Assembly: GCF_019578655.1 (NCBI RefSeq)
Contig: NC_063261.1
Coordinates: 12,824,216 to 12,888,215, forward strand
Reading direction: 5' to 3'
From: Ricinus communis
Taxonomy: Eukaryota > Streptophyta > Magnoliopsida > Malpighiales > Euphorbiaceae
DNA length: 64,000 nucleotides
The notes under the pieces are model-generated. The model was not told the origin of the DNA and ran no database searches. It worked only from the letters and a program-made list of their open reading frames with translations. Of this stretch, positions 1 through 12,761 are shown piece by piece; positions within the stretch are counted from its first letter, which is position 1; the number at the start of each line of letters is the position of its first letter. The translations under genes were made by a program, and so were the position numbers.

Positions 1-1888
1 TATGTTGCAGTCTTTGATCTTCATATAATGCTTGATGTTGCAAGGTTTATTTAATTCTTCAGCGGCATGTGATACTTTGAATTTACATTGACAACTATTT
101 CCTGATCGAAGATGTTGGGTACGTAACAAACAATATGTGCTTCAAATGCCCGAGAAGAATAAAATTTAACAACTCACAAGATGGCATTCTAATAGAGTTG
201 ATTAACTAAATATATCTAGCAGCATATTTAACATTATTGTACTTTCTTGTGATTGTTGTCTCATTCAAAGCATTTGTTCATGGTAAAGGCCTGCACATGC
301 CTTTGACATGATTAGCTAGGTAACAATGAGACAACATAGAGAAACAGTAGAAAATAAACAAATTAATGTAAGTAAGCTACATTGCATAAATTGGTTATGA
401 GGAATTTAAGAGGAAAACAATATACTGTATAAAACAAAGACTGTAGTTACTCATGTTCCTGCAGAAACAAGACTGCTGTGATCTAGCAAATTCGTTTTAC
501 GTATATGGCTTAATGTTAAAAATATCTCTGCACAGGAATTTGTTGTGGGTTTCCAGGCTATTGGTTATTTGTGTTAAGTCAGAAAATTGGGCATGGAAAG
601 TTTACCCAGAGCAACAATATGAATGCAATTTCAAGGGATATTGCAAGACTCTTGAGTCTTGAGTTGCAACAGTAGAGTGAGAAGAGTTCTCGTTCTCAAG
701 TAATGCATGTTTGATCCAGCTTTGAGTAGTAAAGTGATGATCCAGGCATGCAGATATATTTCATTTTGAGCATGACATGATAGATCAAATCTAGTTAGCT
801 AGCTAAACAGGTCATAATCACTGTTGAAGCAGTGCACAGATCAATAATTAATGTTTGGAGGGATGGCTATCCCAATGTCCAATTCAGTTACTAATAACAA
901 AAAGAAAAATACTAAAAAGCAAAGAAGTACAAGTACCGAATCTAATTCATAGCACATTCTTATGGTTTTTATTGCTACTACAATGGATAAATACATGATA
1001 CCACTAAAACTTTCCATTTTTTATGAAAGTAAAATAATAGCCTTAACACCGCAACAATCATAGAGTTGCTAAAAACTAGCATGGAGACACTTTACTTCCG
1101 CAGTGAAACATTTGCCAGGACAAAGCTCAGCGAATCTTGATGCTCCAAAAACTTAGCTTGAAATGTTGTCTTATCTATGGAAAGCTTGAAATTAACATCT
1201 TCAGGAAAGCTTGCTTGCTGATGCTAAAGGCACATAATTCACCACAAACGACAAAAAAACACAAGGTTATTCTCTGTCCTGATCTTAAATAAGGCTAATC
1301 AGAATGGTGTTCTGAACGGAAAGCTGAAAAACTAATATAGTTCTTTGCTAGTTGATTTGTAATCCTGAAGTGGTCTAGGTATAATTTCTGTCCAAGTATT
1401 ACCTTCATTTCCTGCTGCTTGTGCTTTAGGCTGTTTCTGTGGTTTGTCCTTTGTTGCTGTTTTCTGCAGTTCTTGTCTCTGTCGTGTTCTGCATTTGAGC
1501 TCCTATCCGGATAGTCATCCCGCTTCAGTGTTGGGTAAAATATAGTAGAATCAGAATTTCCTTGAATGCATTCTCAGTTCACTGTTCTATCGAATTTATC
1601 TGTGATTGCATCACACAAGGTTCAGTTAAATTCACAAAAATGCAATTAATGTTAACATCTAGACTAAGACTAAAGGACAGGTTTAAGCATTGTTATTTTA
1701 TAATAGAAAAGATTATGTTATGAGGGTATCAGAAAACAGGACTGCAAAATAATATTTGTGTTCTGGCAGTTTCCACAGTGAGAAACAAGATTCTGAATCA
1801 ATGGCTTTAGAGTTCATAGAAATTGTTTATCACACACTTATGTACAGAATTCAAGCAATAGTTTCTATGAAATTACAACCGCGCCTTG
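1..1888. other. AT-rich intergenic DNA, nothing recognised
   Basis: I see no convincing coding region, RNA gene or repeat structure here. The only open frame of note is a 69-codon plus-strand stretch at 453-662. It has no recognisable domain, no surrounding splice structure and ordinary composition. The stretch could hold the end of a gene lying to the left, but I cannot support that from the sequence. Confidence 0.5.
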
Positions 1889-2664
1889 AGGTTTACCCTA
1901 AAAAACACCTTGGTTCATGCCTTTTCAAAAATTAATCTTTGGTCCGTAAGGTTTATTTACTGTCAAACAATTTAGTCCATGAGGTTCCCAAAAACTTTTA
2001 GTCCATATATTTATAGAGAATTAAACACATAATCCCTTTACTTTGTAAATAGACAGAATGCTTTAGTTACTCTACTTTTGATTCAGACTTTACACTCAGT
2101 CATGTTTGTTTTTTTCATACTATGTTTTATCATTTATTGATCTTTATAGAAACTTTTCCTTTTTCAATATACCAACTCTTTACTCTATGTCCTTTTCAAT
2201 TTTACTTCAATAGCAAAAATCAAGAATGAACTATTTTTTTTATCCCAAATTATTCTTTTTTGATTTTTTAACATATATTTTATATTCCTAGATTATATAT
2301 TTAAATATTTTCTTATGAATCATTGCATTGGTTGATCGTATTACAAAATAAAATTAGTCAGTCGCATCTTAAAATAATAAAGAATTGCATATTGAAAAAT
2401 GACAGGATTAGTAAAGAACAAACAATAATAAAACAAAGTATGAGAAAAAGAGGCATGGTTGAGAGTAATGTTTGAACCAAAATTAGAGGAATTGTAGCGT
2501 TCGTTCTCTTACAAACATATTAACTAAAGTAGTGTTTGTTGATTTATAAATGCAGAGACTAAAAAGTAACAGGTAAATCTCAGACTAAAATGACAGTTTT
2601 TAAACTCAGGCAGAAAGGTTAGTTTTTGAAAAACCAAGGACAAAAGTGTTTTTGAGGGTAAACC
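1889..2664. mobile_element. Non-autonomous TIR DNA transposon (MITE-like)
   Basis: The left end, starting AGGTTTACCCTAAAAAACAC, is matched on the opposite strand by the right end, AGGTTTACCCTCAAAAACAC. The similarity continues imperfectly for about 70-80 bp inwards, for example in the TTTTCAAAAA-T-AATCTTT-like segments. The 776 bp element is AT-rich and encodes no transposase; a 65-codon minus-strand frame at 2524-2721 runs across its right end and is a shadow. Long TIRs without coding capacity are typical of Mutator-type plant MITEs. I could not find a clear target-site duplication, so the family and exact ends are uncertain. Confidence 0.6.
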
Positions 2665-3220
2665 TAATTGGTCTATAAGGATTCTCAGAATTTGAACTTC
2701 AACAAATTCATAACTATTCACAGGAATATTTCAAGGTTTCAGGGTAGGTTGGATCAACCGTGTCAAATTTGGTTAGGATAACTAAGGATGTCAGTTGTGT
2801 TAATGTTGTCCTTGTACAAGATCAAACAAGCAAGAAATGAATGAATATAGGTGAAGATGTGACTGTTAATTAGTTAGGTAAACTGCTATTACTTTATGCG
2901 GATTGATTCTGAAACTGATAATAAGAACATGTACATAGCAATAGCTTCCAATTTTAGTCTTTTAAATGGAGATCTATATTTCAACATTGTTTTGAGTGTT
3001 ATCTGATTAATGGACATGTGTAAGATAGAAAATTAGCAATTGCTTGCTGCTATCCAACTAATAGATAAATCAAATGAATATTGTATTCTAGGCAGAATGA
3101 TCTGCTTCATTATTATTGTTTTGGAAGAATTTATAGGTGAGAAGTTGAACTACCAAACCACAAGCTTAATTTCCCACCAAATCCCCCTTGAAACTTCCCC
3201 ATTTCTCCACTCCCCATATC

Positions 3221-3228
3221 TATAAAAG
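3221..3228 (+). promoter_or_regulatory. TATA box of the PELPK gene
   Basis: TATAAAAG lies 82 bp upstream of the ATG at 3303, after a pyrimidine-rich stretch. This is the usual spacing for a plant core promoter with a short 5' leader. There is no independent evidence of a transcription start. Confidence 0.55.
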
Positions 3229-3302
3229 CTGAATACAAGTGGAAATGTAACCAGAAACATACTACTCATTTCTCAACAGCTCAGATATTTTTTCTCCTTA
3301 TT

Positions 3303-3676
3303 ATGGCTTATTTTCGCTTTCGATCATCCTTTTTTCTGCTCTTGTTCATCGCTTTATCAATCCATGTAGATGCCCGACAACTTCTTGAGACAAAATTGCC
3401 AGAAGTCCAAAACGAGAATTTCCTAAGCCAGAATTACATAAACCCGAACTTCCTGTTCTACCAAAACCTGAACTGACCAAGTTCCCTGAATTGCCAAAGC
3501 CTGAAGTTCCAAAAGTACCAGAATTGCCAAAACCCGAAGTGCCTAAGCTTCCTGAGTTGCCAAAACCTGAACTGCCACCTTTGCCCCACTTTCCTGAGCT
3601 TCCAAAGCCTCCTATGCCTATCATACCAACTGTTCTCAAAGATACTAAACCACCTCAGTCAACTACTGCTCCTTAA
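3303..3676 (+). pseudogene. PELPK-repeat proline-rich secreted protein, frameshifted
   Basis: The ATG at 3303 opens a signal peptide: a basic start (MAYFRFR), then a hydrophobic core and an ARQLLETKLPE segment. This arrangement is known in small plant PELPK proteins such as Arabidopsis PELPK1 (At5g09530), which act in the cell wall. The downstream body is a run of about ten PELPKPE/PEVPK-like units ending with a stop at 3674-3676. The body is in a different frame: 374 bp from ATG to stop is one base short of a multiple of three. The frame breaks near 3394-3400, where one base is missing in a GAAGT-CCAAAA context. Read as given, translation stops at about codon 57. It is therefore a recent pseudogene, or a single-base sequencing error in an otherwise normal gene of about 124 codons. 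A TATA box precedes it, and there is no intron. The long antisense Gly/Ser-rich frame is a shadow. Confidence 0.75.
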
Positions 3677-6600
3677 AATGCTTATAACCATACCATCTTA
3701 CATTTCGTTGGTGGATTTTCATAGCAAACTTCATTTTCTATTCAATGTGGCGTCATGTATTATCCAGAATAGAAACTTGTAGCCTATGTTTCTTGTCGAG
3801 TCGATTATTCATGTAATTTTATTGTTCAGATTGTTATTATCGTTTATAGTGGTTACGCTGGATTTGTTGTATTTTCTACTATTTCTTCAGCTCTGTATGA
3901 TACATGGATTTGTTACGATTTTTCTTTTTCTGGATTTTGTTTCCTCTTCGACAATGTAGGCTTGTCATTATCATATATTTGCATAAACAAGCTCCAATTA
4001 ATACCATTTCACAATCAACACCAATATTCGGCGACATCTCGTTTCTGAATAATGAGTAAAATAACAGTTGTTTTATAAACTGGCATGGCCACTCTATTCA
4101 GTATGAATAAACCGAGGAAGGCATGTTGTTCTTCCTTTAAGGATCCAAATTATATTTTGAAACGACATTCTTTTTAAACAGTTCAAGGAGCAGTTCTGCA
4201 CTTTATGCTATTCCAGTTTGTACTCCTTTTTCTTAATCTTTTTCTTTATTTAAATAAGTTTAAACTTTAAAATCCTTAATTAAAGTGCTTCTAGCCATTT
4301 TTGTCTCATTAGAGAGCTGAATAGGCTATATGGTGCAACAAGAGGTGGCATATGGACGGGTATTGGTAGTTGTGGGTTGAATATGAAAAGAATTAGTCTT
4401 AAATAACTCATTTATTCGTATACGATCCATTCAAAGTTTATATAGGTATCTAAAATATATAATTCATATAAATTTTTATCTATTCATTTATTCAATTAGT
4501 GTTAATTTAATTATTTTTAATAAGAATAATTATTTTAAATATTTTTTTATTATAGACCTTAGTTTTTATTATTATGATTAGTATTCAATTTTGGTAATAA
4601 ATTTAATTTTTATTATTATTATAATTATTATTATAAATAAATTAAACTGTTATATTTTTATTTTTATTTTCAATTTTACCTCTATAATTTTATTAGTATT
4701 ACTTTTTTTCTGATGAAACTTTTTCTATAACTTCTTGATTTATTATCATATCAATTGCTTTGGTTTTATATTATTGCATTAAATTTAAAGAAATTTATAT
4801 CCAACACGCTTTTTGCTGAAATCTTTACATTTCTACTTCCATCCTTTTTTCTTTACAATTGTACTTTCTTCATTAACATTTATATGCTTGTTTCTTTTTC
4901 CTAGAGAGAACTTGCTTTTTCATGATGTTGATCATGGAAAGTCACTATTAGTCAATATTAGGTTATATTTTATTAGACAAATCATAATATTGGTAAATAT
5001 ATTAATAAATAATTTAATTAAACTCATAAAATATAATCTAAGAAAATATTTTTTTAAGTCTTTGCAAAATATTTAAAATATTGAACCATAAATGTGTTTT
5101 ACTTTCTTTCATTTTACTCTCTTGACTTATTTTTTTCGTTTTTTCTATTTTTATTTATAAAAAGAGAACAAATAATTTTTAAATTCAAAAATAAATAAGT
5201 TAAATAAAAAAGAAGAGCAATAGAAGTTCATGTGTTTTGTCTATTAACAGTTATGCATGCTCTAAAGCAATAAATGGAGAAATCATTGTCCTAAAAAAAT
5301 TTTAATATCCCTTAATAAGTATTCTTTTATAAAAAATTAAAATAAATCTCAAAACTCTTTATTTACTTTTTGATTTAAAAGTTATTTGCTCTCTTTTCTT
5401 ATGAACAACAATAAGGATATTAATTAAACTATTAATTTAGTTTGAGGGTAATTTTTAATTAATATTATTAGACAAGGCATTTATAAGATTAGAATTTAAA
5501 TAATTAATTAATGAAGAACTTAAGTAAATAAGTATAGAATAGAGCATGTTAATATGATTCAATTTTGGTCCAATTAATATTAAGATGTTAAAACTAGACA
5601 TTTGGTAGATTAGACCTTAGTATTTATAAATCAATAGTAATTTTAAATAGTTTAAGGTTCATTAAAAATTTATTGCTTCTATTGAGTCATCTGATGAAAA
5701 TTTTGCATAATCTTTTATTGGCTATTTTAGTATGTTGAGGCCGGTAAGGTTTTTTTTGGTATTTGTGCAAGCATTAAGACTTCTTTCCGTAATATGATAG
5801 CTACATAAATCAAAATAGAAACAAAAATAAAATAAAATATGTTAAAATAAAATAATTTAAGAGAAATACAATAACAGAAATATAATTAATAAAAGATAAA
5901 TTAGCACGTTTAAATATGTCTCGAAACATTTAATGTACCAAGATTTATTAAATTATTAAAATATCCTTAAAAATTATATTTAAATATAATAGAAATTCAT
6001 ACTATTGCAATAAACAATAAGAATCCAAATATATTCAATATATATACATTCATAAAAAAAAACCTTAAATACTCAACTTTTTTCTTTAATATATACATAT
6101 ATAATAAAATTGAAAAATAATAATAGGTTGTATTGACAAGTTGATTGGTATTTTTTATGGAGAAAGAAAGAGAAATTGATATAAAAAAAACACGTCGTAG
6201 AAACATGAGGGAAAAAATCAAATTAAGTGAATCTTGTGTTATAGAACTAGCTACTTTAAATGATTTTATTAATGTTTAGTTAATGTTTGATTGATGTATG
6301 ATTAATATTTAGTTTATATTTAGTTGATTTTCATAATTATACAGAATTATCTTCAATTTCTTTTCTTGAACTGTTCTTTTTTTTCTTTTGGATCTTAACT
6401 TCTTTTTTCTTTTCTTTCTTTTTCTGATATTTTTTATTTGAGTTTTCTTTATTATATAAATATTATTATTTTAATTCTCTTAAAATTTGTTGAATTTTAT
6501 TTTTTATAAAAAGTTTGGATTTTCTAACAATACGTAGAAAATTATTTGAATTATTTGATATATTTATATATATTTATATATAATGAAGTCTTATAATTTG

Positions 6601-9243
6601 TGGATTATATTTAGAGTTCCATTATGACTTTTTAGATTAACTTATGCTTTTTTGTTTGTTTTAGATTCTTTATCATTAATTAATTTTATTGATATTTAGT
6701 TGTTGTTTGGTTGATGTTTAGTTGACATTTGGTTGATTTTTAGATCTTTGAAGAACTGTTTTTAATTTCTTTCTTTGAACCGTTATTTTTTTTCTTTTAG
6801 ATTTCAATTTCTTTTTTATGTCTATCATTTTAGTTCTATTTTTTATGTAAAAATATATATTTTGAAAATTTTAAATAGATTTTAAATTTTACTTTATGTC
6901 AAAAGTTTAAAATTCTTCTTTTATTGATTTTCATTTCTATAATAAATAAATTTTAAAATATTGGTTGATAGTTCTTGCATGTTAATCAAGCTCAACTTAA
7001 AAGTTTGAACATGTAAATAAATAATTATAATTTGAATTAATAATTTACCATTTAAAAAAAGAAAATAATATAATTAGAAAATAAAAAAAAAGCAATAATA
7101 AAATAGAATAAATTATGAAATTACAAAATTTATGCATGTAAAACTATATAAATACAAAAAACTTGTTCAACATTGCCATAATAAATCAAAAGACTGTTGT
7201 TGTACATAATTATGCACCAGTAAATAATAATGTTCAGAGATGAAACTCTTTAGTGATAATTTTCTTTAAAGTTGATTAATAAAATTCTAATTTTACTACC
7301 TTAAACACAATTAATCTAAGAGCTCCATAGATATTATAACCCAAATCATATATATTTTATTAATTTAGAAAAAATAAGAATTGATGTTAATTGCTAAGAA
7401 GAATGATTAAAACATGTATGTATTACTAAGAGAAATTATTAAACTTATGTATGTTGCATATTAGCATTGGTTTATCAATTATACATATTATTAAGACGAA
7501 CTATATAAATATTGAATGCTGCTTAAAAATGTAAAATGTGGTCTAGGGTCAATGACTTTTGATGAACAATAATATGGCTTGCCAAAGTAAAAATAATAGT
7601 GGAGTTCAATTACATATAAAGAAAAAGAAATTTAATTTTTTAAAAAAAAAAAAGAAGAAGAAGAGAGTGAATGTAGATCTAATGAGAAAATTTAATAAAT
7701 TCAATCTTTTCAAAAAAAAAAAAATCAAAGTACCGAGAAATAAATGTATAAGAAAAAAGTAGAAACGAGTAAATTTAGATATGGAAACTGATTTTTATTA
7801 TTGAAGAAAGAGACATTGAAAATGGAGAGTAAAAAATTGAGCGTATTTTTGTAAATTTTATGCCTAAAAGAGAGTAATTTTGCAAGCTGATTTTTTGAAG
7901 GTAAAAATATTATTATTGCTATAAAAAAGGATATTTGTATAAAGAACCCTTATGTTTATAAAAAAGAAGCATACATAACACATAAGAAATTTTGGTGGAA
8001 CTTTTTTATCTTTTTTATTTTGTATTTCTTAATTATTTTTATTGTGATATAATTATATGTCAAGATAATACTCGTTTATTTTTATAATGACAAACATGAT
8101 AAATTCCATTAAAAGAAATCTCGTATAACAAATTTCTTTTATTTTTATAATTTCTTTTTTTATATATTATTACACTAAAATTTGATGAATTTAATTAAAC
8201 TACTTAGCTATTCATCTCCACTATAAATTATAGTATATTACTTTCTTTATTCTAAAATAAGTGTTGTTTAAAATAAATTTTTTCTTATTTTAAATTAAGT
8301 ATTGTTTTAAGCAACTAATGGAGTATTAATTACTTCTTTCCTAATTTTATCTTTATTCCTTGTGAGAAAAAGTATTAATGGAATAAGAAAAGAAATTCAC
8401 TAAAGTGAAAAATAATTTTATAGAAATTTTATTTATTTTAATAAATTGATGTTTTACCCATATAGAATTATTTTTTTTATCATTATTGAGATAAATTAAT
8501 ATTGTATATTTATTAATCCTTAGTGAGCTTTAAAGGGACTTATTTAGGGATACAAATATTGTCAAACTGAAAATTTTAAAGTTTTACAATGAAATTTAAA
8601 CTTTATATATCTTATTTATTAAATAATTTTATAATTTATTTTATTGATAAAATTCACTGATTTCGATCGATTTAATTTTTTAGATTTTTTTGCTCGTCCT
8701 TAGTTATATGGGATAGATTTTTCAATAGTTATTATAACTAGAAATTTTCTTTTAAAAATTATGTAACAAGTAAAAAAATCCTTGATTTCAAAGATGATAA
8801 ATAATAGATTGAAATTTAATAAATCCTGATTTAATAAATAAATTCATTTCTTGCTAATCTGTTGTCATCTGAATCATTTATGGCTTATTGTGGCTTCCTG
8901 TTTTTTATGTGGTAATACCATAAGTTCTGATTTAATAAATAAATATATCAAAGGAAGAATCATAATGATAATTACATTTTTTTTCCCATTGAGTAACTTG
9001 TTTTATAATTGATTTAAGTAATTAATATAGAGTTTAATAATAATTTTAATAAAAATTGAGTTATAATTTTAGTGCTAGTAAAAAATTTATTTTAAGTATG
9101 ATTAGTATTAAATAATAAAAAAAATTGGGTAATTAAAATTTTAATTGAATTTCAAATCAAAGGAATAATTAGATTAAATTAATATTTGAGATATAAATGG
9201 GTTTAATAATGACAATTTGATTATTGAGGAACTAATATATTAA
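3677..9243. other. Very AT-rich intergenic DNA, no genes
   Basis: The first few hundred bases are probably the 3' end of the PELPK transcript. The rest is strongly AT-rich with many homopolymer runs; short frames at 4813-5076, 5997-6221 and 7559-7762 are products of base composition. At 4337 there is a GAGGTGGCA-type start resembling hAT ends, but I found no partner. Near 8237 a degenerate TACTTTCTTTATTCTAAAATAAG-like stretch recalls common plant MITE ends; it is too decayed to delimit. Confidence 0.6.
6256..6830. repeat. Degenerate direct repeat, two copies about 420 bp apart
   Basis: Two stretches, about 6256-6470 and 6677-6830, share the same order of features. Each has repeated TGATGTTTAGTTGATGTTTG-like short units, then a GAACTGTT(C/A)TTTTTTTTCTTTT segment, then a TTCAATTTCTTTTTTATG-like segment. 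This looks like an old tandem duplication or a decayed element. It encodes nothing recognisable. Confidence 0.45.
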
Positions 9244-9770
9244 AGGGATAAGTACATAAAAATACTATGTGGTTTTATCATTTAACAACTCCGTATGTGA
9301 TTTTTCTTCAAATAAAAAAAAGCATGTAGTTATAAATCATGATAAAAAAAATATATCTCACTATTAAAATGTTTTAATTGGAAACGATTTAGCTAGCTTT
9401 ACTCCGATCAACTATTATTGTCATATTTCTCATGTTTGATATAATATGGGTTTAGAGCTTAACAACTCCAAATATTATTGTTTGACCATTAAATCGATAT
9501 CATTGAATCAATGACTTCTTAAATCGCGATTTAATAGTCAAATATTGAAATTAGGAGTTGTTAAGCTCTAAATTCATGTTATCAAATACAGATAACATGA
9601 TAATGATGGCCGAGCAATGTAGATAGCTGAATCCCGGAAAAGCAAGACCTTTTAATGATGATATACTTTTTTTATTACGATTTGTAACAACATGCCCCTT
9701 TTTGTCTGAAAATGAAATCACATACTAAAAATTATCAAATGATGAAACCATATTGTACATATTTATCCTT
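9244..9770. mobile_element. Fold-back / MITE element, nearly palindromic over its length
   Basis: The left end (GGATAAGTACAT... TATGTGGTTTTATCATTT) is matched by the reverse complement of the right end (GGATAAATATGTAC... TATGGTTTCATCATTT). Inner arms around 9450-9480 and 9550-9580 share TTTAGAGCTTAACAACTCC as a perfect inverted repeat. The whole ~527 bp can fold on a centre near 9507. There is no coding capacity. Target-site duplications were not evident, so the superfamily is unknown. Confidence 0.65.
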
Positions 9771-12103
9771 ATGTTGAAATACTATGCTTGGTACTTTTCT
9801 AAATAATTAAGTTGGTAAGGGTACTCTAGTAATTTTATAACTAAGGGCGAGGCTCACATGGTGACTTCCCATTCTTTTAGTGATTACAATTTAGCCCCAT
9901 CTATTTAATGAAGGGCTTAAATGAAAGAAAAAATAGTTAGAAGGTCATATGGTAATTTTTCCGTAAAATAAGTAGTAAAGTAGGGGTAAGGTAAGAAGAA
10001 ACTTGGGAGAGAAAGGGGAGGAGGTTGTTGTGTACGGTGGAGGTGAAGGAGGAGGAGTGAGGTGCTAAGGTCCGACGAAGTTGTAATCTGACGACCAATA
10101 AGCATAATGGTGCAGTGGCAAGGATTAAAACGATGGCTGGTGAGAGTAATTAAGGGAAGAAGTTTAGGGCACCGAAACTTTGAGCCTTTATTCTCCTTCT
10201 CCTTGCGACAACAAGCCTTGATTTCAATTAAACAAACGGCCGTTGATTGAGCTATCCTTCCTTGGTAACGGCACTGTGTACTGTCACAGGAAGTGGAGTA
10301 TGGCGAGGAGAGAGAAAACCAACTACAATCAATTTTTCTCATTCTCTGGCCAACTCCGGCAAGCAATAGAAAATCAGATTATGAGGATGAACTCCACTCT
10401 TTTCGACCTTTCCTACAAGACTAATATCACAACGATTGCACTCTATTGGAAAATTAACTGGAAAAACTCTCACAAAGTATAGAAAGCTGACAGTCTTAAT
10501 GGAAGATCAGACACCAGAAATATGACCTACGCAATGATATGAATTTGACAGTGTCCTTGGATCATTGATCCGACTTCAATGACCAGAGTGGATTCGATGC
10601 TACACCCATCTAGCTAAATTCTTAACTATTTGATTTTAGATCAGTAATTAAAATTTCGGTAGATTAAATATATTATAATTAATTGAAGATTATGATAATA
10701 GATATAGAGTTGTTGATAAATTGAAAGTTAAATAAAATTTTATTAATAAAATCAGCACTATATTCTACCATGGTTTCTCGTTACAAACAAACTGCGATTA
10801 AAGCTGTTCAAATCCAAAATTCTAATGCCAATTTTAAAAATATATTAGTAGATAAAAAATTATATTAATATTGTCGAGATTAATATTATTATAATATAAT
10901 AGCTTAAGTTAATTATGATAATTGATAATCAATTATTGTTGGTGAAAAGATAAAAAGGAGTGATTATTATAAATAGTATTGTTGTCAGGATTAATTGGAA
11001 GTTTGTATTAGTTAGAATATTCTTTTGCTTGGAGATAATGCCCAAACTGGATGATGGATATTTGGGCGTGCAGATTGGACTGATACACGAAAGTTGGACT
11101 AAGGCTTTAGATGGGTATTTTTGTGTATTGTGTGTTTTTTTTTCTTTTTTTTTAAAAAAAAATTAGATATGTTTTACGGGAGAATTAACTCAATTTATAA
11201 GAAAGATATAATCGAGTTTCTGATAAAATTAATAAAATAGAATTAAATGGGAATTAATAAGATTATCATAAAATTAAGTTCAGGATTAGATATTATTAAA
11301 AGTTAGACGTAGAAATATAAAAAAATAAATTTATATATAATTTACTGGATTAAGTACATGTATGAATGATTAAAAATTAGCGAATTGAAAAAAAGATATA
11401 ATTAGTTCGAATCTTGTAAATTAAGTAAATGAATAAACTTGTAACATTATAATTTTTTTAATAATGTTATCTTTATATTCTCTTGAAATATATTTTATTA
11501 AAATTCGTTTTTGAAGGTTGTTTAGAATCTTATTATTTCTATAGAAATTAGAAATAAAAAGCAATTTTTTTTATATATTAAAAGTAATTTTTTTATAGCT
11601 GAATAAATGAGTATGAGATAACATCTTCAATATGAGCTGATAAACAAGACTACTACTTTTAGGACAACGCCGTATATAAGTTTTTATATTTAAATTAAAT
11701 TACACAATTGTATGTATATAATTAATTTAATCACCAAAAACCAAACTAACAAACTAAAAACAATAATGGCAATAGTCTAACAATAAAAATATATAAAAAT
11801 AACAAAATAACCAGCTGATACAGTTATTTTTCTTATAAATAATAAATTATATTGGCCTATTGTTCAAAAATATTGGCCTTAAAAAGTTGAAAAAAGGGAA
11901 AGAAAGTCGAAAAGACAATAAACACCCTCAGGAAAAGGCAAAACGAAAATATGCCCAAGGCATATTAATAAATTTGACTGATTTGGTAAAGATATGTCCA
12001 AGGCATAATCATGTTTCCAATAAGAACCCTCAGAAAAGCCAAAACAAAAATAATAATAATTAAATAAACAAACAAACAAAGGAAGTAATATAATTCTTTG
12101 ATG
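9771..12103. other. Intergenic DNA, no supported gene
   Basis: Around 9917-10482 the base composition is less AT-rich, and frames of 149 codons (minus) and 79 codons (plus) overlap each other. Neither shows a domain, start context or splice structure I recognise. The style resembles decayed LTR or leader DNA of retrotransposons. From 10600 on the sequence is AT-rich. Between 11920 and 12050 a CCCTCAG(G)AAAAGGCAAAAC segment and an ATGCCCAAGGCATA segment each occur twice in degenerate form. Confidence 0.4.
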
Positions 12104-12187
12104 AACAGTCGAACACGGCAAAAACACCGCAATCATATGACCCCAAACAGTCGAACACGGCAAAAACACCGCAATCATATGACCCCA
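12104..12187. repeat. Exact 42 bp tandem duplication
   Basis: A unit beginning AACAGTCGAACACGGCAAAA occurs twice, head to tail (12104-12145 and 12146-12187), with no differences that I can see. It is recent compared with the decayed DNA around it. Confidence 0.85.
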
Positions 12188-12421
12188 CATGACGTGCTAT
12201 CCGATAAATAAATAAATTAAATTAACATATGCAGAAAGAAGATTGTTTTAGTTAATATTTTCCAAGGGCTTAGGTGATAATTTGTCTTTGATCACTCTAA
12301 AAAAATTAACATTGTCTTACTTACTCAAAACTGTTTTAGTATGTGACAATTAGCCCCAAAAGCAAGAAATTGATTTATACATAGACCCGTTTAAAACTCG
12401 AATCGGACTAGGTTCAGTTAG

Positions 12422-12695
12422 TGTTGAAGAAAACATAAATTAACAGCTCTTTTGATCTCAGAGGCTGCACAAGCTAGGTTACTTGTGCAGACCTTTCATC
12501 CCTAACCAAGGAAAAATGGAGCATTTTTTCCTGCAAGGCAGGAAAGGTCACTTCCACATTTCCCCAAAAAAACTCAGAAATATCCGTTAGAAAGAAGACT
12601 CGGAATCTCAGCATGTATATATTTTCATCTGAAGATGTAATAAACTCAGAATTCTTATAACACAAATATTCATCATTGTTATATAAAAATTCACA
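12422..12695 (+). repeat. 5' LTR of copia-1
   Basis: The LTR starts TGTTGAAGAAAAC and ends AAAATTCACA, so it has the TG...CA ends of LTR elements. It is 274 bp long. The GTTAG duplication lies immediately to its left and the PBS immediately to its right. An AATAAAC motif near 12640 could be the polyadenylation signal. Confidence 0.95.
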
Positions 12696-12761
12696 TGGTA
12701 TCAAAGCTGGTCTAAAACCAGTCATCATCTACCCCATCATCACAAAATTCAAGCCTCAAAA

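Noticed and set aside
3346..3639. Gly/Ser/Phe-rich minus-strand frame
   Set aside because: It is the antisense of the PELPK repeats; the repeat period keeps the frame open.
4337..4380. hAT-like terminus GAGGTGGCA...GACGGG
   Set aside because: No matching inverted end or 8 bp duplication was found nearby.
7559..7762. Lys-rich 67-codon frame
   Set aside because: Produced by A-rich homopolymer runs; nothing else supports a gene.
9917..10482. 149-codon minus and 79-codon plus frames
   Set aside because: They overlap in opposite directions, have no recognisable domain and no promoter or splice context.
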